From: an uncultured Coriobacteriia bacterium
GTDB lineage: Bacteria; Actinomycetota; Coriobacteriia; Coriobacteriales; QAMH01
Reading direction: 5' to 3'
Length of the DNA stretch: 5,208 nucleotides
NCBI GenBank assembly: GCA_902493755.1
Contig: CABURF010000102.1
Span: forward strand, 1 to 5,208
A program made the position numbers and the translations under genes. Under the pieces are notes generated by a model. The model saw only the letters and a list, made by a program, of their open reading frames with translations, ran no database searches and was not told the DNA's origin. Of the stretch, positions 1 to 4,584 are shown piece after piece (within the stretch, counting starts at the first letter, position 1; each line of letters begins with the position of its first letter).

Positions 1-200
1 CAGAACTCGTCGTAGGTCTTGCAGCCGAACATGTTTAGGACATCATGGCTCACGTAATCGATGGTGCCCTCGTCGTCTGCGCGATAGCGGAACAGACTCC
101 CTGGTATGCGGTCGAGAAACTCCTGCGAAACCTCATCCTCGATAACGCACCCTTCGTGGGATCCGAGCTTGCCTTCGGTAATGCGATGGAACACGGTCAT
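1..200 (-). CDS. PAS-domain sensor/signalling protein, N-terminal part only
   Basis: The reading frame is open from an ATG at 200-198 to the left edge, giving the first 66 residues. A strong GGAGG (206-210 on the complementary strand) lies 5 bases before the ATG and fixes the start. Residues from about 29 on (IPGSLFRYRADDEG, then TIDYVSHDVLNMFGC and TYDEF) match the start of a PAS fold: a proline-glycine turn, a strand ending in FRYR, an acidic turn, a YVS strand, then a helix ending in a GC/GY-type turn and an x-x-EF motif. Such N-terminal PAS domains commonly precede GGDEF, EAL or histidine-kinase output domains, but the output domain lies outside the window, so the signal it produces is unknown. 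There is no signal peptide or membrane segment in the visible part, so the sensor is probably cytosolic. It is divergent from the aldehyde dehydrogenase gene. Confidence 0.75.
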   Translation of the reverse strand, partial: MTVFHRITEGKLGSHEGCVIEDEVSQEFLDRIPGSLFRYRADDEGTIDYVSHDVLNMFGCKTYDEF

Positions 201-317
201 GATGACCTCCGCTTGCACCATTTGCGTCTACGGTCACACATACTACTACTTTGATATGCGCAGGACGGGGAATTCGGAACGATTGGTTGGAAAATGTCAC
301 CGCATACGGTGGGGCAT

Positions 318-476
318 GTGCATGTTCTGAGCCATCGCAAAATTCGCGTGACCCAAGACATGTGCTTTCGGTGCATGCCGCATTTCATCCCTAAGGATAC
401 TTCGGACGAGAGTATAATTATCTCCAAGGTCAAGCGGCTTCCAGGCGGGGGTCGTCTTCATGAAACCGGGTGCATG
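318..476 (+). repeat. Three dispersed GTGCATG heptamers
   Basis: GTGCATG occurs at 318-324, 371-377 and 470-476, all in the same orientation and all in the aldA upstream region. The last copy lies inside the GGTGC-ATGC-GCACC hairpin. Three identical heptamers in 160 bp is more than expected by chance, but the core TGCATG is near-palindromic, which raises the chance rate. They could be binding sites for a regulator of the divergent genes. No regulator is identified. Confidence 0.25.
413..418 (+). promoter_or_regulatory. Candidate -10 box of the aldehyde dehydrogenase promoter
   Basis: The hexamer is a perfect TATAAT about 90 bases before the aldA start codon. There is no good -35 hexamer at 16-18 bp upstream (the region reads CCTAAG). 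If this is the real promoter, it probably depends on an activator. The 5-bp inverted pair ATACT/AGTAT (398-402, 411-415) overlaps it and could be a regulator site. The call rests on one hexamer only. Confidence 0.4.
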
Positions 477-494
477 CGCACCTACATTCAAGTC

Positions 495-502
495 AAAGGA
501 GG
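495..502 (+). promoter_or_regulatory. Ribosome binding site of aldA
   Basis: AAAGGAGG, a near-perfect anti-16S match, sits 6 bases before the ATG at 509 and decides that start. Confidence 0.9.
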
Positions 503-508
503 ATTTGA

Positions 509-1963
509 ATGAAAGAAGTCCAGCTTTTCATCAACGGTGAGTTCCTCGACAACGGTGATCGCGAGATGCGCGACAACATCAATCCGGCGACCGAGGAGGT
601 AATCTCGCGTTTCCCCATGGCGACGGAGGCCGATGTCGAGGCGGCTGTCGATGCCGCCTATGAGGCGCAGAAGTCCTGGGAGAAGGTGCCCGCCATCGAG
701 CGTGCCGGATACTTGATGGAGCTCGTCGAGCTTCTGCAGGAGAACCAGGAGCTCATGGCTCGAACCACCTCCGAGGAAATGGGCAAGCCGCTTTCCCAAG
801 CCATGGACGAAGCCGGATGGTTGCCTGCTTATCTGCAGTACATGGCCGCCCAGGCCCGTCATCTCAAGGGCCAGATCATCCCGTCCGATCGTCCCAATGA
901 GAACATCTTCCTCTACAAGATGCCCATCGGCGTCGCTGGCCAGATCATGCCGTGGAACTTCCCGCTGTTCCTCATTGGCCGCAAGGTCGCCCCGGCGCTC
1001 ATTGCCGGCTGCACCGTCGTGCTCAAGGCATCCTCTGATTGCCCCAACGGCGCATACGAGTTTGCCAAGCTCGTCGAGAAGTCATCACTCCCCAAGGGCG
1101 TCATCAATGTCATCACGGGTTCCGGCGCGCTTACGGGCAATGCCCTTGCCTCTAATCCCAAGATCTCCATCGTCACCATCACCGGTTCGACGGAGGTCGG
1201 CAAGAAGATCATGAAGGCCGCTGCCGATAACGTCACCAAGGTCTCGCTTGAGTTGGGCGGCAAGGCGCCGGTCATCGTCATGAACGACTGCAAGCTCGAC
1301 GAGACGGTCGACTACGTTGTCGCCTCACGCGTCATCAACACCGGTCAGGTGTGCAATGCAGCCGAGCGCGTCTACGTGCAGGAGGGCATTGCCGAGGAGT
1401 TCACGAAGAAGGTCATCGAGAAGATGAAGACCCTGACCTACGGACCAGCGCTCGCCGGTGACTTCGACATGGGTTCCATGGTCAACAAGGCCCAGCAGGA
1501 GCACGTCGACGAAATGGTGCAGTCCGCCATCGCCGAGGGGGCCACGGTCGCCTGCGGTGGTCATAAGGCACAGGTCGATGGCAAGGGCTTCTTCTACGAA
1601 CCCACCGTCATCACCGGTTGCACGCATGACATGCGCATCATGCGCGAGGAGATCTTCGGGCCGGTACTGCCCATCACCACGTTCAAGACGCTTGACGAGG
1701 CCATCGAGATGGCCAACGACAGCGTCTACGGCCTCACGAGCTCCATCTACACGACCGACTACGACACGGTCATGCGCGCCATGAACGAGATCAAGTTCGG
1801 CGAGACCTACGTCAATCGCGAGCATTTCGAGGCGTTCCAGGGCTTCCATCAGGGTGTGCGCCAGTCGGGTATCGGCGGCGAGGACGGCGAGCTGGGCGTC
1901 GAGGAGTACCTCGAGACGCATGTCTGCTACGTAGACTGGGATACCAGCCGTAACAAAGAATAA
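509..1963 (+). CDS. aldA: NAD(P)-dependent aldehyde dehydrogenase, AldA (lactaldehyde/glycolaldehyde dehydrogenase) type
   Basis: The 484-residue protein is full length for the ALDH superfamily, and its start is fixed by AAAGGAGG. It resembles Escherichia coli AldA along its whole length, for example in SDRPxENIxLxK (126-137), SRVINxGQVCN (273-283), FGETYxNREHFEA (430-442) and the C-terminal GFHxGxRxSGIGG block. The catalytic residues are present: Asn150 in PWNF, Glu248 in LELGGK, Cys282 in GQVCN and Glu381 in EEIFGP. The nucleotide-binding turn is GSTEVG (226-231). AldA oxidises L-lactaldehyde to lactate and glycolaldehyde to glycolate in the cytosol, linking fucose/rhamnose or 1,2-diol breakdown to central metabolism. 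The precise substrate here is inferred. One oddity is that the usual KPSE cofactor motif reads KASS (173-176), so the ribose-binding glutamate is a serine, as in NADP-linked GabD. The gene stands alone: it has its own upstream region and is followed by an intrinsic terminator. No aldose or diol pathway gene is in view. Confidence 0.9.
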   Translation: MKEVQLFINGEFLDNGDREMRDNINPATEEVISRFPMATEADVEAAVDAAYEAQKSWEKVPAIERAGYLMELVELLQENQELMARTTSEEMGKPLSQAMDEAGWLPAYLQYMAAQARHLKGQIIPSDRPNENIFLYKMPIGVAGQIMPWNFPLFLIGRKVAPALIAGCTVVLKASSDCPNGAYEFAKLVEKSSLPKGVINVITGSGALTGNALASNPKISIVTITGSTEVGKKIMKAAADNVTKVSLELGGKAPVIVMNDCKLDETVDYVVASRVINTGQVCNAAERVYVQEGIAEEFTKKVIEKMKTLTYGPALAGDFDMGSMVNKAQQEHVDEMVQSAIAEGATVACGGHKAQVDGKGFFYEPTVITGCTHDMRIMREEIFGPVLPITTFKTLDEAIEMANDSVYGLTSSIYTTDYDTVMRAMNEIKFGETYVNREHFEAFQGFHQGVRQSGIGGEDGELGVEEYLETHVCYVDWDTSRNKE

Positions 1964-1990
1964 GCGCCGTATCATATTGGGCACAAGGGG

Positions 1991-2023
1991 GGGGCGTTCC
2001 GTAGGGGGACGCTCCTTTTTTTT
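1991..2023 (+). terminator. Intrinsic terminator after aldA
   Basis: GGGGCGTTCC (1991-2000) pairs with GACGCTCC-type sequence at 2006-2015 to form a 10-bp stem with two G-T wobbles and a 5-base loop. A run of eight T (2016-2023) follows directly. It lies 28 bases after the aldA stop and separates that gene from the next operon. The stem is preceded by a G8 run (1987-1994), half of which forms the base of the stem. Confidence 0.9.
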
Positions 2024-2041
2024 GCAAGTCGTCTTCTTCTG

Positions 2042-2073
2042 TTGACACGAGGGCCTGTATTGTGCAATATATA
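2042..2073 (+). promoter_or_regulatory. Promoter of the Xre/membrane-protein operon
   Basis: A perfect -35 TTGACA (2042-2047) is followed by an A/T-only stretch. Possible -10 hexamers are CAATAT at 2065-2070 (17-bp spacer) or AATATA at 2066-2071 (18-bp spacer, preceded by an extended-10 TG at 2063-2064). The -10 assignment is uncertain because the region is a simple AT alternation. The left arm of the inverted repeat at 2063-2098 covers the -10, so a protein bound there would block RNA polymerase. Confidence 0.65.
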
Positions 2074-2098
2074 TTTTGCATGTACGATATATATTGCA
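2063..2098. promoter_or_regulatory. Perfect 12-bp inverted repeat, candidate Xre operator
   Basis: TGCAATATATAT (2063-2074) and ATATATATTGCA (2087-2098) are exact reverse complements separated by 12 bp. A second symmetry overlaps: TTGCATGTACGA (2076-2087) and TTGCATTAACGA (2094-2105) are direct repeats with 10 of 12 identical bases, 18 bp apart. The arms cover the -10 and the probable transcription start of the operon whose first gene encodes a DNA-binding Xre protein, so autorepression is the natural reading. An alternative is that the repeat acts as a hairpin in the leader, but no T-run follows. Confidence 0.6.
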
Positions 2099-2126
2099 TT
2101 AACGAAGACGAAGCAAAGGAATCCAA

Positions 2127-2336
2127 TTGGAAGACGAAAAGAACGAGCGCATGCGGGCGGCACGCACTGATCGCGGTCTTTCGCAGCAGGAGCTTGCGGA
2201 TGCGGTCGGTGCCACGCGCCAGACCATCGGGCTCATCGAGGCCGGTCGCTATAATCCCAGCCTCAGGCTCTGCACGGCGATATGCAAAACGCTCGGCAAG
2301 ACACTGGACGAACTGTTCTGGGAAGCGGGAGAGTAA
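2127..2336 (+). CDS. Small Xre-family (Cro/CI-type) transcriptional regulator
   Basis: The 69-residue protein is almost entirely one HTH domain. The helix-turn-helix runs through LSQQELADAVGATRQTIGLIE (18-38), and the following AGRYNPSLRL turn and LGKTLDELF ending (56-64) are standard for compact Xre regulators of 65-70 residues. The chosen start is TTG at 2127, 6 bases after AAAGGA (2115-2120). The next ATG at 2151 would leave a complete HTH but has no Shine-Dalgarno site, and a TAA at 2100 closes the frame upstream. There is no sensory domain, so it probably acts as a dimeric cytosolic repressor. The inverted repeat over its own promoter is its likely target. It is co-transcribed with the membrane protein gene that starts 2 bases after its stop, so the two probably form one functional unit. 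The signal that relieves repression is unknown. Confidence 0.88.
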   Translation: MEDEKNERMRAARTDRGLSQQELADAVGATRQTIGLIEAGRYNPSLRLCTAICKTLGKTLDELFWEAGE

Positions 2337-2338
2337 CG

Positions 2339-2902
2339 ATGTACTTGATTCGAAAATGGAACGAATTCATGGGACCGAAGGACGAGCGCCTCGAGGCCGA
2401 GGAAAACAAGTCGATGAAGGTCGCATCCTATATCTTGCTCGTGGGGTCGACCGTGAGCCTGTACTACTGGATCATGGTGAACCAGGTTGCAGATACCACG
2501 GACAACCCCGTGCTCACGCCCCTTGGCGCGTCTGTCGTTCCCGTTGACCTTCTGCTGATACTGACGATCCTTGCCGCGGGCTTTGCGTCAGTGGGCATGC
2601 AGATTCGCAGCGGGGCGTTTTCGAGCTACAAGCGCTATGCCGAGGTGGATCGCATTCCCTGGGATTACGTTGCCAGCTTTGCGCTGTTCTGCGGGGCGGT
2701 CCTTGGGGTTTTGACGTGTGGCATGCGCATTCTGGCGGAAATCCAGATCGTCGGGATCGAAAACGTCGCATGGTTCGGTGACCTTGCCATCGGCGTGGTG
2801 TTCTTCTTCATGGGCTTCATCGTCGGCTTTGTCGCCATCGCTCTTACCATCAACGATGCCATCAAGCGTCGCCGTCTGCTCGAAGAAGAGCTGCAGGGCT
2901 AA
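2339..2902 (+). CDS. Four-helix integral membrane protein of unknown function, partner of Xre regulator
   Basis: The ATG at 2339 is preceded by GGGAG (2327-2331), which lies inside the end of the Xre gene, so the two are translationally close (2-base gap). The frame stays open further upstream, but those codons overlap the Xre gene and have no ribosome site. The 187-residue protein has a charged N-terminus (KDERLEAEENKS, 14-25), then hydrophobic segments at about 28-49, 66-88, 109-131 and 146-171, and a basic/acidic tail (IKRRRLLEEELQ). The C-terminus is therefore probably cytosolic. I see no enzyme motif, metal ligands or signal peptide. The layout of a small Xre regulator followed by a small membrane protein with an N-terminal KDER motif resembles uncharacterised pairs common in Firmicutes and Coriobacteria (DUF6773-like, a resemblance from memory only). 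A role in sensing or in membrane stress is a guess. Confidence 0.8.
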   Translation: MYLIRKWNEFMGPKDERLEAEENKSMKVASYILLVGSTVSLYYWIMVNQVADTTDNPVLTPLGASVVPVDLLLILTILAAGFASVGMQIRSGAFSSYKRYAEVDRIPWDYVASFALFCGAVLGVLTCGMRILAEIQIVGIENVAWFGDLAIGVVFFFMGFIVGFVAIALTINDAIKRRRLLEEELQG

Positions 2903-2924
2903 CGGTCATCCCGTGTCGGAAACG

Positions 2925-3263
2925 TCATTCCTTCTGCCTCTTCTTGAGCGAGACGTGGCAGAGCACGGCTACGATAACGAAGCCGATTCCGCCGACGATG
3001 CCCGTGGGAGCAGGTCCGATGAAGGGGTCGGCCGTACCGGTCATGAACATGAGGGGGCCGGCAGAGCATCCGTTGAGCGCTCCGTGGACGAAACTCCGCC
3101 TTGCAGGCAGGGCAGAGATGGGTCGCATGGGCACCGTAGTGAAAGACCTGCCATAGTCCTGCCGCGGTGACGAACGTCAAGGCAACCGGGAATGGCCACC
3201 AGACGCCGGACACGATGCCGTATATCAGCGTGCCAATCCATGCGACGTCCATGCAGATGCCAC
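2925..3263 (-). pseudogene. Detached C-terminal membrane half of the MerR-type regulator (frameshifted)
   Basis: Two consecutive minus-strand frames look coding here. From about 3261 to 3091 one frame reads MDVAWIGTLIYGIVSGVWW..., a pair of membrane helices, then HLCPACKAEF with a CxxC. From about 3090 to the stop at 2925 another frame reads FVHGALNGCSAGPLMFM..., with a final hydrophobic stretch GIVGGIGFVIVAVLCHV and a basic tail KKRQKE. The last frame is the same frame as the MerR gene upstream. Restoring one G in GTGGC (3259-3263) and removing one T from the TTT at 3091-3093 would give one protein of about 259 residues with N-terminal HTH and C-terminal membrane domain. No Shine-Dalgarno site precedes an internal start, so separate genes are less likely. 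Its 3' end faces the membrane protein gene across 22 bp. Confidence 0.6.
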
Positions 3264-3704
3264 GATGATCATGGTGATCCACTGGCGCTTCCGTGCTCTC
3301 TCGTCGTTCATTCTCGTATCCATGGCCGTTTGCGATGTCATGGTGATGTGGCCGCAGAGCTCGAGGTCGGATTGCATGATCTTGATGCCATCGAGCATCG
3401 TTGTGCTTCGCGCGATCTCATCCTTGAGTTGGGATGCGCGCTCCTCGAGGAGCGTCTCGAGAATCGCTCCGCGGTTTGGACTCTCGAGGATTCCCCTGAT
3501 CTGCGAGAGCTTGAGTCCGAGCGTCTTCAGCATGAGGATGAAGCGCAGACGTTCCGTATCGCCATCGGCGTACATGCGCCTGCCGCCCTCGGAGTACCCC
3601 GAAGGGACGAGCAGGCCCTTTTGATCGTAGTACTGCACGGTGCGCACGGTGGTTCCGCATGCATCGGCCAACTCTCCGGTCGTGTAGGTGTTGTCTTCGG
3701 TCAT
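3225..3704 (-). CDS. MerR-family transcriptional regulator (C-terminus altered by frameshift)
   Basis: The start ATG (3704-3702) follows a strong GGGAGGTGA (complement of 3709-3717). Residues 7-75 form the MerR winged HTH: YTTGELADACGTTVRTVQYY (helix-turn-helix and the invariant R-YYD-KGLL), then the wing GGRRMYADGDTERLRFI and helix LGLKLSQIRGIL. Residues about 76-115 form the usual dimerisation coiled coil (LEERASQLKDEIARSTTML). No cysteine pattern for metal binding is visible, which argues against a CueR/ZntR-type sensor. The last residues, after WITMIIV (142-148), are probably not native: the neighbouring frame continues a membrane helix that starts exactly there. The 159-residue product as it stands would have an intact DNA-binding domain and coiled coil but would lose the membrane part. 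It is transcribed from a classical MerR promoter just upstream, so autoregulation is likely. The gene is divergent from the SDR gene, a possible second target. Confidence 0.85.
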   Translation of the reverse strand: MTEDNTYTTGELADACGTTVRTVQYYDQKGLLVPSGYSEGGRRMYADGDTERLRFILMLKTLGLKLSQIRGILESPNRGAILETLLEERASQLKDEIARSTTMLDGIKIMQSDLELCGHITMTSQTAMDTRMNDERARKRQWITMIIVASAWTSHGLAR

Positions 3705-3725
3705 GGATTCACCTCCCTGAACCGA

Positions 3726-3756
3726 GTTCTACAACGTTACGCTGCGTCACGAGCAA
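3726..3756 (-). promoter_or_regulatory. MerR-type promoter with operator dyad in a 19-bp spacer
   Basis: Read on the minus strand, TTGCTC (3756-3751, -35) and TAGAAC (3731-3726, -10) are 19 bp apart, the overlong spacing typical of promoters that MerR proteins activate by twisting DNA. The spacer holds the dyad CGTTACGC-T-GCGTCACG (3735-3751, plus strand), 8-bp arms with one mismatch. The predicted transcript would start about 15 bases before the merR ATG. Hexamers are individually weak (3/6 and 4/6 matches), which also fits activator dependence. Confidence 0.7.
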
Positions 3757-3972
3757 GGGACAATCTTGAGTATTCGAATTTTCTCATGAAAAGTTGTCGT
3801 GGGTGTTGGCCTTGCGTCTTGCGGCACACGCGGTAAAGTATTACGTGAAGAGAGAATTCGCTCCAGAAATGCAGTAGAATTGCTCGTCGATCTCAGAGAC
3901 TGATTCTGATGCGCGAACGACTGTCGCATTGGCAACACGATACGCGCACTGTCAGAAAGCGTAAGAGCACTT
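3757..3972. other. Upstream region of the SDR/membrane gene
   Basis: No gene is visible in this 216-bp stretch. Candidate plus-strand promoter elements are TTGCGT (3812-3817) with TAAAGT (3834-3839) at 16 bp, and a lone TAGAAT (3875-3880) without a -35. Both are weak. A 6-bp inverted pair TGCGCG/CGCGCA (3910-3915, 3943-3948) and a small TTTTC-TCAT-GAAAA hairpin (3779-3792) are present. The downstream start codon has only a weak AAGAG ribosome site (3963-3967). Regulation of the downstream gene cannot be decided from this. Confidence 0.35.
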
Positions 3973-4584
3973 ATGAAGATTGCCTACATAGGATCGAATG
4001 ACATATTGGCCGAGACGCTTGTAGAGCGTCTGGTGCAAGAGGGACACGACGTCTATCTTGTATCGGACAAGGCTCTTCCCAAAAGGAGGAGTCTGTCAAG
4101 GCATCGTTTTTATCGAACCCCGAAGAAAGGCGAGACGTTCCAGGACCTCCTGCAATCCATCGCCCCCGATTGTGTCGTCTTTGCCGGAAATCATTATCTT
4201 GACGTAGCTCCTCTTCCCAACGAGTCGGATGCAGACATTGCGCTTCTCGCCTCGACGCTGCGGGCAGCTGCGGCGCTTTCGGGCGTCAAGGTGGTCCTGC
4301 TCTCCTCGACGGAGGTGTACGGGGACACCGAGAAAGCGGCAAGCGAGCAGGCGCCATGCACTCCCGTGAGCGAACGCGGTATGCAGTTCGCCCGCGAGGA
4401 GCAGCTCCTCGACCTGTATCGACAGCATCCCAACATGGAAGCAACAACGTTGCGTGCATCGCAACTCTACGGTGATTGCCCAACCATAGATGGCAAGGAC
4501 TTCCTGAGCAGGAGTTTCTCCGCGGCTGTTCTTGGAAAAGGAAGGATGAGGGGGGGGGTGCTCTCAACCGCTTCATGTTGCTGA
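3973..4584 (+). CDS. NAD-epimerase-like (extended SDR) domain protein, truncated by a frame break at a G9 run
   Basis: As written, the frame gives 203 residues ending shortly after the G run (VLSTASCC-stop). Residues 1-195 are the N-terminal part of an extended short-chain dehydrogenase/epimerase fold: a beta strand and glycine at MKIAYIG, HDVYLVSD strand two, CVVFAGN, the SSTEVYG strand (111-117), and LRASQLYGDCP (160-170), which matches the epimerase RxxxxYG block. Key residues are missing: the GxxGxxG loop reads GSNDILA (7-13), keeping only the first glycine, and the YxxxK catalytic pair expected near 134-139 is absent (SERGMQF). The domain is therefore unlikely to be an active epimerase, although it may still bind a nucleotide or serve as a regulatory fold. 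ATG at 3973 follows only a weak AAGAG. The rest of the fold and a membrane region continue in another frame after the G run. The frame break could be phase-variable, a pseudogene lesion or a sequence error. Confidence 0.8.
   Translation: MKIAYIGSNDILAETLVERLVQEGHDVYLVSDKALPKRRSLSRHRFYRTPKKGETFQDLLQSIAPDCVVFAGNHYLDVAPLPNESDADIALLASTLRAAAALSGVKVVLLSSTEVYGDTEKAASEQAPCTPVSERGMQFAREEQLLDLYRQHPNMEATTLRASQLYGDCPTIDGKDFLSRSFSAAVLGKGRMRGGVLSTASCC
4550..4558 (+). repeat. G9 homopolymer at the frame break, candidate phase-variation tract
   Basis: Nine consecutive G follow ATGA. The SDR frame enters as AGG-GGG-GGG-GTG and stops 24 bases later. With eight G it would read AGG-GGG-GGG-TGC and stay open to the window end. 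One-unit changes in such tracts are the classic substrate of slipped-strand mispairing. Its position inside a coding region, at the precise point where the frame changes, is seen directly. Variability is inferred. Confidence 0.7.

Larger units (their letters stand above)
201..508. other. Divergent intergenic region between PAS gene and aldA
   Basis: This 308-bp spacer holds no convincing gene. It must carry promoters for both flanking genes. Visible elements are a small dyad CACCG-CATA-CGGTG (298-311), three copies of GTGCATG (318-324, 371-377, 470-476), a perfect TATAAT (413-418) inside ATAATTAT, and a short hairpin GGTGC-ATGC-GCACC (469-482) that ends 12 bases before the aldA Shine-Dalgarno site. 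ATACT (398-402) and AGTAT (411-415) form a further 5-bp inverted pair just upstream of and overlapping the -10. I recognise no riboswitch and no terminator here. Confidence 0.6.

Noticed and set aside
240..250. Short TAC triplet repeat upstream of the PAS gene
   Set aside because: Only about three units, no evidence of instability or function.
1325..1984. Long open frame antisense to aldA (219 codons)
   Set aside because: It mirrors the codon pattern of a well-supported aldehyde dehydrogenase gene, has no ribosome site and reads as low-complexity Leu/Asp/His-rich sequence.
1987..1994. Second G-run (G8) as a phase-variation tract
   Set aside because: It is non-coding and forms the base of the aldA terminator stem. 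A length change here would not alter a reading frame.
2903..2924. Bidirectional terminator between the convergent genes
   Set aside because: I found no stable GC stem and no T-run in the 22-bp gap or its immediate flanks.
3779..3792. TTTTC-TCAT-GAAAA hairpin as a terminator
   Set aside because: The stem is 5 bp and AT-rich with no following T-run, and it sits in a divergent promoter region where no terminator is expected.
3192..3836. Plus-strand open frame of 214 codons opposite the MerR gene
   Set aside because: It overlaps the MerR HTH and its promoter. The MerR protein is clearly recognisable on the other strand, and this frame shows no domain or ribosome site.
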